NCBI RefSeq assembly: GCF_964204865.1
Contig: NC_135250.1
Coordinates: 22,993,395 to 23,057,394 of the forward strand
Length of the DNA stretch: 64,000 nucleotides
Direction of reading: 5' to 3'
Source: Styela clava
Lineage: Eukaryota > Chordata > Ascidiacea > Stolidobranchia > Styelidae
A model generated the notes under the pieces. That model was not told the DNA's origin, ran no database searches, and saw only the letters and a list, made by a program, of their open reading frames with translations. A program made the position numbers and the translations under genes. Positions 12,901 to 25,141 of this stretch are shown piece by piece (position 1 is the first letter of the stretch; each line of letters opens with the position of its first letter).

Positions 12901-15900
12901 CACATTTTTCTCAAAATAAGTTTTCATCCAATATTTAACCCAATTTCTTAGTCATACAGTCGAAAATAGATCCTACTTAAATTTTAAATAATTTTAAACT
13001 GTGTGGATCTCTCAACAAGCAAATTTTAATTTCCTAAAAATACCTCAAAATCTCGATATATTTCTTCTGACAGGATTTTTTTGGCCACGACCAGAGTTCT
13101 TAGTCCTTCTCTTGCCATGTTTCCACACTAAAAATATAATTTGAAAATTTGATAATGAACATTTTTACACTCTCGAAAAATGTAACAACATGTAGCATGA
13201 ATTTCATTGTTAATACCTCTTCATCCAGCCAATCATTGTACCGTACTACGTTAGTCATAACGACATCTGCACCTTTCATGTAGAATGTAATTTCATTTGT
13301 CGACGTGTCTCGAACTATGATTCCCATTCTTTTGCTCTCAGAAGTAAATGGAAAAACCTGAATTGAAGAATGGGAAAATCAATACAGGATTAGGATAAGC
13401 CATTTCAATTAATGATATGAGATATTTATATGTTTTTGACTACGAACAAGAATCTACACAAGCAGCCCATAAGAAGGTAACTAATTTTGTTCGCCAACTT
13501 TACATAAAGTTGTGTAAAGGGACTGAAACCTATGGGCAGAAGGTATATTCACTTGGCTAATACAGATAGTCCCCAAAATCGTAATAGAATCAAAATAAGG
13601 AAAATCGGAATGAAATTATGGCCCAACCCTAACCTGGTACACACTACTACACTATTCGACTATATTGGCCAAATTGAGGAATACAGTGCTCTAAATGAAA
13701 GCAATAAAAGTTTAGTTGCAAGCCAGTAGATTACCAGATACCATAGTCATTATCTTTTCTTTACATTTCAAATAATTAGAAAGTCACTTGGTTCATTGAT
13801 CAAAAATGTGATAAATTTTTGTTGTTCCGGTGTCAAAAAATGTATTCTTTGTAATTGCACACACTTTTTTTAGAAATGATTTCATGTTGGTTACTTGCTT
13901 TATTGATAAACTAAATGCACTACAGAATGATTAATGATATAGAAAACTTTTATCTGAGAAACAGGGGTTTCAAAACACTGATTTTTATCAAATTTTTTAA
14001 AAAATTGAGATTTTTATTAAAAATAAATATATCTGTGATAAAAAGCTAAAATGTTTTATAGAAATTCTAACCCATGATTATATTCATCAAGGCCCTTTGT
14101 CGAATTATCATCAATAGCAAGCGAAAAACTACAAGTACGTCTTATAATAAATGTCAAGCACAAATGCATTGTTCATTCTGAATAATTCCAGATTTCTAGA
14201 ACATGCTTTTTCATATAATATTATTGGATTAAAATAAACTATTCAGTTTTTAATGGTCATTGGATAAGATTTAAATCAATTACCTGTAATACAGTGTAAT
14301 GAATGAGAGTTCCGTAAGGAGTTCGAAGTTCAATTGAAGTTAAATCACGCCGAAACAACGTCATACCAACTAATTCTGTCCATTTAACAAGAGCAATCTG
14401 TAAAAGAAATTATTACTGAAGCTTTGTGTAGTCTCAAAAGCAAAGAATATTTTTATAGTACATGGAAGTCCATCAAGGTTTGAACCTTTTTAAAATTGCG
14501 AAGGGAATTTATCGATACCATATACTGTTTTAGCCCTCACAGATGTATTAAGTGAAGAAAAAATACTTAAACAATTAGTGATTAAAAAACAACAAATCTG
14601 GTCAAGATATATTGAGAACTTACTTCAAATTAACAAAATTGAAATTGTGAAGGAACTTTATGGACACTCTTATTTTATATAGTTTAAAACCTTCGCATAG
14701 AACTAATGTATGAAGAGCCTCTTTGTTTTTGGAAAGATCTTAATCTTTAATTTTTATCGTAACCTGAAAGATAGTCTGGCTATTGTTGGGTATCGAAATA
14801 GTTAAACAGTTATTTGTTTCAGATGCATGAAATTGATGGTGACGGAAGCCATAAGTGGTCGGCAGTTCTTCAACCATCAATTCCATCCAGAAGGGATTGC
14901 TGAACCATAACAGGTTCAGGTAACTGTTGGTCAGTTACGACTTCCGCCATCATCAAGTTCATACATGTGAAACAAATAACTGTTTAATCTTATTCTAATT
15001 TTAGACGAAGCTCTAGAATAGCAGGCACTTTAAATAATATTTGAATATGTTTTTCACACAATTTCAAGCCTCGTTACGTTTCTAAACCTACCTCATCTGG
15101 GCTTGCTGCTTGATAAGTTCTTGTTTGATCAAGAGTTTCATGATTGATATTATTCAATTCTGCATCAGATTCTGTTTCTTCATAAACAGGTGTTACATTG
15201 TGACATAGAGCAAGAGCTAGTGGAATAATGAGAAATAAGTAACATTCCTCGTACAGAAAATTAATACAACGGTAAAAGCGACTCCCGAGAATAGACAAGA
15301 GAGGTAACTATGGAAACGCACTGAGAGAAATCTTAATGGTTCATAACAATATTCCAAGTGAAAGAACAGGCATAAAGTTTTAGCGAGGGTTTGGCAATTT
15401 GGTTAAATCAAATAAAATGAAATCCAATGAACTAAATGAACAGTCGTATTTACAATCTTTGAAATAAATCAGCCATATCCCAGAGTGAAATAGTCTTTGA
15501 AAAGATGTCATATTCGGTTTGCATTAGTTTTGTATGTCTGTTCACCAAACGTGGATAGGAAAAAAACATTTTCTGTAGAAGCTATATAAGACTTGCTGAA
15601 AATAGGGTGGAACATCAAGGATTATCCCCACCTTCAGCATGTTAGGAGTTGAGTCGGAACCATTGTCATAAACCAGGAGTGTGCAATATTTTTTGTCGGC
15701 GGGTCATATAACTAACTATATACCTTACTTGGGCCACCCTCTTGTCATAGACAGTTGAGAGGTACAGTCAGAAAGAAAATTGGGTATGATCATATTGTTA
15801 TATCCTGATAGCTTACCTTTGACAGCCTCTACTACTCTGTATTGATCACTTTTTTTAATCTTGGATTTCTGTTTCCGAGGTGTTGTTGAAATCAAAGTTT

Positions 15901-18900
15901 GATCTTCCGTTATTATCGAAGGATCAGGATATGATTGACGAAGATAATTCTCAACCTGAATCAGGATAAGAAAATTTTAATTTAAAAAAACTGCAAAAAG
16001 TAAAAAAAGAGTAATTTAAAATTGTATGGAAATGTCAACATTACATATTAATAGGGTTTGCTGAAAAATGAAAACTTGCAATGTGGCCGTAATTTTCCTC
16101 AAAGCAAGCAAAATTTTGAATTAAGGAACAGAGGAAAGTCCAGATGGCTGATCATGACTTGTGATGGCATCAGTTGCAGGTCATAACTAAAGATGTTACC
16201 AATTTTATCGCCAATACAGATGAATGGAATATCCAGATAACTTATATTTTTATCCTTACATCAGGTATAGATTCCACTCCATATGAAACAGTTCCCACAT
16301 GAAGTCGTTTGAAGATCATTTCATTTCTAGTTAAAGTTCCTGTTTTGTCTGTAAGTAAATAATTGATTCTGCCAAGTTCTTCTGGAATGGTGCTTGTCCT
16401 AAGAATAAAAAAATGGCGGAATCCAGTCAGAAAGAAAAATAATACTACAATACTAATACTACAATGATTGATTGCTTTGTTAGAACCATTATCAGTAGCT
16501 TTTCAACAATTTTTAAAAACATTACTACGTGGGTGCGATTATCAAGTGGTTAAAGCGCTAGACCAGGGGTTTTTAAACGTCGGGGCGTGTCCCACAAGGG
16601 GGGTGTAGACTATTTATTAAGGGGGCGAGAAGCCAATTAAAAATGAAAATATTTGTCAGATTTTATTTAGCCCGCATTATTTTAAATATTCACATTTTTT
16701 TATTGTTTACATTTCTTTATTATGTACACGTATTTTCAAAGTGTTATTTGAATAAAACATACTTTCACCATACTATCGTTATTTGTAGCTTATTATTAGT
16801 TAGTTATTTTTTTAGCAGGGTGCACGACTTCCTAAATTCTAAAAAAGGGACGAGGCTTAAAAGTTTGAGAACCACTGCGCTGGACGTGGCATCAAAGGGT
16901 GTAATAAATTGGGTAGACAAAATGCCGAGCTGAAAAAGTTCGAACCTACTAAAAACAGCAGATTCGTGCATATTATTAGATATGAATGACTGCTTGTACA
17001 AGACCTTTGTCGAGCAGAAAGGACATAGCGTCATATAAAAAAGGATCCTCTGACAATTAATGCTCTACTTTTACCAAACTATTTACCTGACAATTGTCCC
17101 TGGTATCCTCTTATCTCTTTCAATGAACCAGCTATAGACGGCTTTACCCATGTCCAGATTAACTCGAAGACTTATTGGAATAATATATGAAAATAGTATA
17201 ATAAATCGGAACATGTAGCGGTACCATGGTCCTTGGAAACCCTGCAAAATCAGAAATTTATAAAAAAAAAATTAACAATCGGAAATAAAATTTAAAAATT
17301 TTGAGTGGATAGTGAGAAGTTTTTGAGTTTTATCCCCAGTTAATTAGGAATGCCAGGAGTAATGACTCAATTTGAGTGAGACTCCAGTAACATTTGTTCA
17401 AAGATGAAACTTGACTCATGAAATGACAACGTGGACATGAAATGACATGTATTGTAATGACATGACTACAGTTTCCTTACAGTGCTGTAGTTAAAATAGT
17501 TTTTGCATGATCTCTGACATAAAGACAATAATTTAATAGATCAGGAAGTTGACACCACATGATTCTAATTTAAATGGCTCAATACTATTTGATAATAATG
17601 TTAAATTTATTTGACACAATTCAAGTTAACACTTGATAGCAAGAGATTTTCTAAGAAACATGTTTCAACTAAATGTAAGACTTTGATGACATGGAAAAAT
17701 AATAATTTGTCACACACCTTCACAGCAACAAGTGCAAGAGACAGAACAACGACGGCAGCAAATAATATTTTTGTCAATTTATTGATTTCTTCATCAAGCA
17801 GACCAACCTTATAGTAGAACCAATAAAAAAGTGTATCAAAAAGTTGATAAGATGGAGACTTATTACCAAGGCTGTCGAGCCAGAAATTGGCGTGCTTGAC
17901 TTGGAAATGAAGCAGAGTCCTCTAAAACTCCTGAAGTCGGAGTTGAGGTAAAGATTTGGAATTCTCAGGAGACGAATGTATGTTTTTTAGATTCTCAATA
18001 GTGATAATCAAAATCAATAGTCAGAAACAACCATTTTTTTTGAGTTTTTTAGTCAGGAGAAAAAAATATATCAGGAGTCTTTCGAGTAGTCAAGAGTGGT
18101 AAAAAGTTTTCTGATGGTAAAAATTACAAACTTTATATCCTTTTTGGGCTAAAATAACAAAATTTAAGTCAAAATTCACCTTGGTTTTTGGATTTGAAGC
18201 ATTCATTACACTTCTTGTATGTTTCCCAGTATAGATAACAACACCAATAGCAGTACCAGATGCAACAACAGTATCAGACCATAAAGTATTTTCAATGCCC
18301 AATGGCTCGTCTATATTGTCACCAGAATCATCAATCTGGATGGAAAAAAGAAATTTTGAGTTCATTGAGAAACATCGACAACATTTTAACAAATACTGAT
18401 GCCAAAGTTTTCAATAGAAACAAAGAAGGCTTACATCGTTTTCACTATGGTTCTATCAGAGTCAGGAGATGGCTGCTGGGTGTCTGAAATAATTCTACTA
18501 ATAAAAAAAATTCACCACCAAATTTTCTTTTAAAAATCCTCTTGATGGGGATTAGGGTTTGGGTTGAATTTTATATGGAAGGAATTTTTCACAAAAGAAA
18601 TTGTCCAGTGGGAGATCTTTTTGAAATTTTCCTAGCACAAAGTCAGAATCAAGTTTTTTGATCTAAAATTGTAGGAACCCAATTTAACCCAACCTTATTA
18701 AGGTTATCTGAATGGGGTTGGAGTTAGAAATCGAATAAAACATTTTCGACTCGAAAGTCGTGATTTCAAGCCAAGCCAATTTTTTGGCAAACAAATGCTG
18801 TTGGATATTTATATTATACAAAATTCATATCAAAAGTGTGATATAATAGGTCAGTTTTTAAAAAAATAGACAGCTCATACTGCCAAATACCAGCTGCGTA

Positions 18901-21900
18901 ATACAGCTTATTTTAAGCCTTGCAAGCAAAACAACTAACAAAATGATTGGCAAAATATAAAAAGTTGGAAACTAAATTAAAAAAAGGCAGAATGAATAAT
19001 AAAGCTTCTTCACTGAAATAGTACTTAAACTAAATCAATTTAAAAGCAGATAAAATACACTGGACATTTTAATATACCGGTAATAATAAATTCTTATTAT
19101 GTAAACTAACCACAATTCCACCAATACAATACATTCAATAAATAATTCAGGATTATGTATTGAAGCGTCTCAAATATATTGAGCAATTTATGTGAAAGAC
19201 ATCAGCAATTGAAGAATCGATGAGGATTGCTTTGCTAGCTAATTTTAATGACAGATAATGTTGTCAAATATGGATGATTGATTGTAAGTATAACATGACA
19301 TAATTGCCGAAACTTTTAGCAAATAAAAAAAATAAGAATAAGTTTTTGACAAAAGTTCGGAAAATGTGTAATATAGAACTTTTATTAAACTTACTATTAA
19401 CTATTAGTAAATTTTACTTAATCATCTTAGCTTAAATGATTAAGGAAGTTAGCAGTTAGCACTATGTCATTAATATCGTAACATCATAGTTTAATTAGGC
19501 TTGGGCTCCCCTTTAATATCGCAACATGTAAGATTCAAAAACTTGAATCTAAAAACTTGTTGGAATTTTTGGTCCCTACTTGGATAAAGTAACGTTTTTA
19601 TCCATACTCTAAACAAGGTTCCAGACAGCAGCTGCTGAGTGCTGACATAAATTAATCATTTGGGAAAAAATTATAACCAGTTGTAAATTGTATTTCATAC
19701 CGTTGTAAATGTACCGGTAAAAGAATTGATGTTGATATGAGGTTTCTCTGCATATAGATAAGGTTTTAATTCGAATATATCAGCAGTGGATTCAACTTTT
19801 TGTGTGCTCGGTACAGCAAGTCGTAGTTTCCAGTCTGTTTCACCGTCCAGTTGGTCAGTACGAATGAAACATGTACCTGAAAAGCAACAACATTTTAATT
19901 ACTTAATATCCAATAAAAAGTGCAGTTCATTCGCAGTAAGGCTATGGAAATCAGAATAGGAAAAAATAAGTTAAACGCACCATTCTTTTCCGACGTACGC
20001 AAGAATATCAGATCTGCAGGAATTCTTTGATCTTTTTCAATCATTATGACATCAGAGACCTGAGAAATAAAAAAAATGAAAATTAAAGCAGAAAAAATTG
20101 AAAAGTCCAGCACAATTGCGAATTTAACCACAAATGAGAAGAACCCAGAAACACATATATCAAGTACAGTTTAGGTTAAAAAAAATTAAAACAACAGGAT
20201 CTCATATTAACACATGAATAATACCTGTATACTTGAAGCAGGTACAGTTGCAATACTCCCATCGGTGTTAATTTTTTTATACATTGATAAATTGATTTCA
20301 CGATCCCGAAAATGTCTTCTCAATTCATCCATACCTTCTCGTAATAGAGTTACGCTCAAAACAAAAGCCTAGAAAATAACAGATAATGTTGCAATAGACA
20401 GCAATATTCGCACTGTTGATAATGACGCTAAATTCATTTCATATATTGTCAGGTGCAAATATGAGCAAATTATAAAATAAGTCATTCGATAAAAAAAACT
20501 TCACATATCCAAATTGGGGCCTATGATCCGAAATAAAGAACTAGATGCGTGCGGCCCGAATCAAGTACTCAAAAGTCCGGATTCAAACCGTCCAGCCAGT
20601 TGAGTAGCCCCGTCCTAGGTTACCAGGGGATGCAACCAGGATTTGTAAGAGCCGGGCTTCTAAATCGAAAATTCCATTATGATGGTTGCTGATACAATTG
20701 CCACGATCATGCCACTTGGAAAAAAGCAATCTTTCCAGTGGATAATGAATTTTCTTTCGCCTAAAATATTCCATCTATGGCCGATATGAAGAGATAAAAT
20801 GTTTTGGTATATTAATTCAATGGTATTAAACGACTTTGCCATTGAGTCACACTACTCAAAATACTGCAGCAATCTGCATGGTAAACTGCTCGATTTTAAT
20901 TGGATTTTATTCACATTTTTGCGATCTTACAAATTCATCAAATTTGAGCTGTTCTTGCGATGCTGAATGCCACTCAAGATCATTTTTAAGATATTTGTTA
21001 GAAAATCAGCGATGAAATTCCTAAGTGTATAATATAAAATTCAATAAAAAATTCATTAAACATACTTTACTTGGATTAGCTATATATCATTCTAATAATC
21101 TGTGGAAAAAGCTGTGTGTGGCCTCACAGTAATTTAAGAATGTATAACTGACTACAGTGTATAGTGTATATTACAACAGAGCACAATGTGTGTCATAAGC
21201 AATAGGAAAACAAAATCTAAAACAGCATTTTTAATCTGTTTGGGCACTCCCTAAAAAAAATTAAAAAAAAAATGTTTTTAATTATATTTTAGGTATTTTT
21301 ATAACACAACCTTTCAGTCTCAAAATTCACTCCCTTACTTTCAGTGAATATGTTCAAAGAAAATACATACAAGAGGTCCCCAATAGGTGTACAGATATCC
21401 TATCTTCAATTCTGGAATGAATTGTGAACATGCCATCACCAGAAAATACAGATTGAGGAAGAATTTAAATTGGTTGTACAGGACCTGAAACACAAATGTA
21501 AAATGTTAATTATACAAACCTATTATTACAATTTCATACAATTGTTTAATCAAGCATCAAAATAGGCAGTATTCATTTCATAAACTCAATACAGCTTCAT
21601 TAGTTTCAATAGAAAATCAATTTTTCAATAAATTCCTAGATTATAAACCGTAGGTTTCTAAAATAAAATTATTGGTCATTAGAACAGTAACAATCAAGGC
21701 CAAAAGAGATAATTGGAAATCAAGAAGAATGTATATTAATACAAGTAGAAACAAAATTACATCATATAAACTGTAATTCGTTCAGAAATTTATATTTACT
21801 ATATTGCAAAAACATGTTTTTGCATCAATTTATGCAAACTATTCTCAGTTTTGGTATCAGTATTTTATTTTAAAAAAGATATACATACCCCTGGAACAAA

Positions 21901-24554
21901 TGTAATAATATTGTACTTCTGATTACAAATCTTGTTCGCTGGAAATTTGTGTTCCTTCCCATCAAGGGTGTTAGCCTGTAACAACAAATCAAAGCATAGC
22001 ATAAATAGGTACCCATTTTAACATTGGATCGGCCATATGGTGTATCATGAAAAGCTTTAGGGATATGCTCACGACTGCACCTCTGATTACCCTGCATGGG
22101 CTCGTAAGTTTCAATCCCATGCAGGGTAAATTATGTAATCATGTGCAATAGGATTGCTGGACTCCTTGCCACCATAGGTGGGCCCATGTGAAGGCTGGTC
22201 GATTACTCCACTATCAAAAGTCCATGCATCTGAATGCAAATAACTGACTAACAATCCCATACACGTCATGGACTGTTAACCAGATGAGAGGCCTAGGATG
22301 GAGCCGTATTATTAACTTTTCTCCTTTTCGGAGTAAAAATGTGAATCTTATCCTATTGGTTAAAGCTAAGAATGTCTGCAACAAATAAAATTAAAATATT
22401 CTCAATATTTCATGTTAATAAATTGTTATTTCAGAGCGGTATATTTTTCAAAATTAAGCAACTCTAGTTATGGTTATTTTGTAAAGGACCACAAAAAGCA
22501 ATTTCAGTAACTGAAAATTCAAAATATCACCTGCAAACCAACATGTACTGTTCTTGGTCCCAATTCCTTCCCTCTTTTGCAGCACGCACAACATCTGGAA
22601 ATATAAAAATATAAAGTTAAAATTTTCAATATAGTCCTCTTTCCTGGATAACTTCACAGAAAGCCTACTAATACCCTTAATTCTTAGTAATTTTCTTCTC
22701 TGCTAGGTAAGTACACAAAACATCTTATATAGCTCATAAAAATAAATTCGTTGAGCAAAGCCTAATTGAAAGCGAGACCAATCATTTCGAATATTACGCC
22801 TTAGAATGAATATATATTTCATATAGTAAGCATCCATGATTGCTTGTACAGGGCCTTGTGTGTAACTTTAGGAAAGTTTATCAATTTTGAAATTATGTTG
22901 GTCTTACTTAACCCTTGCTATTCCAGCCATGCCAAATTGAGGAAACTGCTACATAAAGATTTGAATTAAGAATTAAAATGAAGGGACTTGTAGTTAATAA
23001 TACACAATATACCAGTACACCCCCTAAATCGACGTATATACAGGGTTTTAACAAAACCTGTTAGTCAGTCAAATTTTATTTTAAGAAGTATATTTTCAAT
23101 ATATCTCAAACAGGTTTGTTTTATTTTCATCTGTGTTCATTCACGTATTTGAATACACATTTAGATGCCACAAAGTTCTTTTATGTAATTTAATAAAGAG
23201 CAAGTCTTTGCTCACTTCAAAAATAAACCCATTGAAGCGGAACAACATCGTGAAAAAAAAGACTTTCGATGTAAAGGTATGGACGAGTACGTTTCCAAAT
23301 CTTCATCTCCTGTCGTCATTTCTATTTCAGTTGGACCCATCGACATCAGTGGAATTTCATCTAAGCCATTAGATGAAACATTGCTGAAATGAGAAATAAT
23401 AAAGAAAAGTCTGAATGTTGTGAGGTTTGGATGTTTCCATACAGGGACAACTGGTAAGACAGATCACAGTGCAGTATGAGATTGTATGATCAAACTTAAT
23501 CACAAGTACCTTATACAGTTGTACCTGTACGTTTTGGCCCGAGCAGGCTTTAGTGCCAGAGTGCGGAGCAGTAGGGTACAGTTCTCGGATTCTGTGATGT
23601 CTGAGATTTCGGACAATAAAAAAAAACTATATTTTTCTCGGGAACGAGGGCGTGATGGCAAATGCGTCATATGCCCCCTTTTTCCTTCAGTAAATCAGAT
23701 TATTATTAGGAATCCAATGGTGACGTTTTTAGATTGAGCTTTCTTTTACAGTAGGGCACACTATCCAAATTTCAAGAAAGTCCCGTCCCTCGGTTCAATG
23801 AAACAAACACTCCATGTGTGACAGATGCAGATAGCAGATGCTTGGGAACCGTGCCAAGCTTGTTTCGATAATAATCTAAAATAATCGTGATCGTCACATG
23901 ACCAAAACTGTCATTTTTTTGTTCGAAACTCTCGAATGTCATGGTAGAAAATTTATTCCTTCGGTAAATCGGATTATTTTTTTCCATTGGAATTCATTGA
24001 TACCGTTTTTAGATTGCGCTCCTTTGAAGTTTTTTGCGCAACTTCATTTCATTGTATTTTTAACGATATTGAGGGACAACAATGTCCAAACGTCCCCCAA
24101 AGAAGGGTGTTTGTCAATCGGCAAAATGGAATTCTTTGAAACGAGATAATGTCTCTCGCACTGTAAAGTGTTTTTAGTTTATTGCGTGGGTTTGTCGATA
24201 TTGTATACCAGGCTGTCTCGCTTAGGGGAGGTTAACAATCACAGTTAGAATTGATTTTTTTTTAATGTGGGGGTTACGTTAATCAACAAAGCACCAATTT
24301 CGTTAATTAATAAAAACAACATATTTCTTGCATAATTTTGTGAAAAACATTCATTTGTGATTTTACATTTTGGATTGATTTTCAAAGTTTACCCGTCGGC
24401 AAAATTAGTTTTGAAAGTTTCCCAGTGGGCAAACTAAAAAAGGTTAAGAACCTTTGATTTAAGCCTACTACTGTACCGGTACTAACCTTGGTATCCTCGA
24501 ATACTTCGCACATCTTTTGCGCGAGTCAAGTAAAGGAAATTTAGTTGCGTCCAT
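6953..24554 (-). CDS. ATP9B: ATP9-type phospholipid-transporting P4-ATPase (class II flippase family)
   Basis: 26 coding exons (5' to 3'): 24487-24554, 23216-23383, 22531-22594, 21889-21975, 21371-21484, 20225-20368, 19981-20059, 19701-19876, 18180-18335, 17718-17807, 17087-17241, 16260-16398, 15817-15955, 15092-15216, 14284-14397, 13217-13357, 13044-13127, 12076-12246, 11602-11700, 10798-11035, 9797-10017, 9213-9277, 8621-8729, 8207-8264, 7613-7816, 6953-7089. Every junction is in phase; the sum gives 1114 residues. Motifs by residue: DGET 252-255 (actuator), PISL 404-407 (TM4), DKTGT 451-455 with phosphorylated Asp451, KGAD 634-637 (nucleotide binding), TGDK 743-746, GDGGND 851-856 (hinge). 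About ten membrane segments follow the usual P4 plan. The C-terminus [11 protein letters not shown] and N-terminal LDEIPLM resemble vertebrate ATP9B; many invertebrates have one ATP9, so A versus B is not settled. ATP9 proteins act in Golgi and endosome traffic and do not need a CDC50 partner. Transport was not inferred from sequence. Confidence 0.96.
7437..7520. repeat. Dispersed repeat fragment in last intron of the ATP9-type gene
   Basis: A stretch containing 'gagggcttacattaaaatca' and 'ctaggtcttattttcggg' recurs, slightly diverged, at 24800-24900 just upstream of the first coding exon. Ends of the 'gtcttattttcgggg' type are common on DNA transposons of animals. No target duplication could be defined. 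Confidence 0.5.
10655..10780 (+). repeat. Old 3' fragment of the tRNA-derived SINE
   Basis: It matches the 3' half of the SINE seen in full at 46508-46844, but is strongly diverged: 'ggtaactaggcgagaggc', 'gccatatgattaagctgtct' and a tail of cctatcttatcc. It lies between ATP9 coding exons 20 and 21, close to the donor of exon 20. Confidence 0.6.
12286..12528 (-). repeat. tRNA-derived SINE fragment in an ATP9 intron
   Basis: The plus strand reads as the reverse complement of the SINE: 'aggatttacat' tail side, 'atatggcgaaccacgacctc', 'ggtggaggaagccgtaacc' and 'cagcggttacgtgaacc'. The tRNA-like head is missing, so the copy is 5'-truncated, as retroposition usually produces. It lies in the intron between coding exons 17 and 18. 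Confidence 0.75.
13463..13668. repeat. Dispersed ~200-bp repeat, copy B
   Basis: Counterpart of the copy at 4424-4630, in the same orientation. Shared words include 'ggtaactaattttgttcgcc', 'gggactgaaacctatgggca' and 'tagtcccc'. It lies in the intron between ATP9 coding exons 15 and 16. Confidence 0.7.
14802..14987. repeat. Imperfect palindrome with SINE-like arms
   Basis: The left arm from 'gttaaacagttatttgtttc' is mirrored by a right arm ending 'gaaacaaataactgtttaa'. The arms are about 80 bp with mismatches and a ~25-bp centre. Both arms contain words related to the central SINE segment (cggaag, cttgatg, ggaggaagccgtaac), which suggests two SINE pieces head to head or a foldback MITE. It lies in the ATP9 intron between exons 14 and 15. 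Confidence 0.7.
16532..17044 (+). repeat. Second tRNA-like SINE family, split by a hAT MITE
   Basis: A box-A-like string, 'tcaagtggttaaagcgcta', occurs at 16542-16560. After a 314-bp insertion the sequence resumes at 16886, and a box-B-like 'gttcgaacct' follows at 16939-16948. A 3' tail ends in A-rich 'ataaaaaagg'. Part of the tail (gactgcttgtacaagacctt) has a relative near 22840-22870. This fits a tRNA-derived SINE unrelated to the one at 46508. A true tRNA gene is excluded by length and by the insertion. Confidence 0.55.
16564..16877. mobile_element. 314-bp hAT-type MITE
   Basis: The ends are CAGGGGTTTTTAAACG on the left and CAGTGGTTCTCAAAC on the inverted right. Flanks are cgctagac (16556-16563) and cgctggac (16878-16885), an 8-bp target duplication with one mismatch. 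The interior is AT-rich and non-coding. It is nested in the SINE at 16532-17044, within an ATP9 intron. Confidence 0.8.
22090..22370 (+). repeat. Diverged SINE-like copy in an ATP9 intron
   Basis: It contains 'tgcatggg', 'tttcaatcccatgcagggt', 'aggattgctggactcc', 'gatgagaggcc' and a terminal 'cttatcctattgg', in the same order as the SINE at 46508-46844 read on its sense strand. It is heavily mutated and lies between ATP9 coding exons 3 and 4. Confidence 0.5.
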
Positions 24555-24799
24555 GGATCAGAAAACGGACATATTTATCCTCCTTCTCTGTAGCACCTTT
24601 ATCCGTTTGTTTACCTCCGCTATTACTAAAAAGCTGTATACTTTGACCGTAAATATATGCTACTACGCTTTGACGATAAAGGTTTACAACAAAACTCAAC
24701 CAAAAGAATGAGAATCAGACCACTCGTTCATAGAATTAGATCGTTACAGCGATTTCCTGAGCTTCATCAACAAAAATGTCACGAGACTTTATCGCGTTA

Positions 24800-24905
24800 T
24801 TGACTAGGTCTTATTTTAAGGGGAGGGCTTATATTAAAATCATTTTTAAAATTCAGGCTAGACCTTTTTTTCAGGGTAGGTCTTATTTCCGGGAAACGGG
24901 GTAGG
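24800..24905. repeat. Dispersed repeat, relative of 7437-7520
   Basis: It shares 'gggcttatattaaaatcatt' and 'aaattcaggctag' with the copy in the last ATP9 intron and ends in 'cttatttccgggaaacgggg'. It lies in the presumed promoter or 5' leader region of the ATP9-type gene, 250 bp above the initiator codon. Confidence 0.5.
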
Positions 24906-25141
24906 TTGCGAAGAGCATGAAATATGGGCTTCGGAAATAATAAGAAACATTTTACGCCCTCCCGTGGATTTCATTAAAAAGTACAAAAAAAAATAATTGT
25001 TTATTTTTTTGGTAAACTTGGTTGAAATACAAAATTCTTTTAAATTTGTTACATACACATTATTCATGAAATTAAAGATTATACTCTATATCAGTCATTT
25101 TTGAAAAACTAGCAATTCTGTCTGTCTCCAATTTTGTGATT

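Noticed and set aside
16643-16933. 96-codon plus-strand frame
   Set aside because: It lies largely inside the hAT MITE and crosses its right end and target duplication.
23772-24149. Frames on both strands inside the first ATP9 intron
   Set aside because: The sequence around 23958-24022 repeats that at 23684-23744, so the frames belong to a dispersed repeat. The real first coding exon is 24487-24554.
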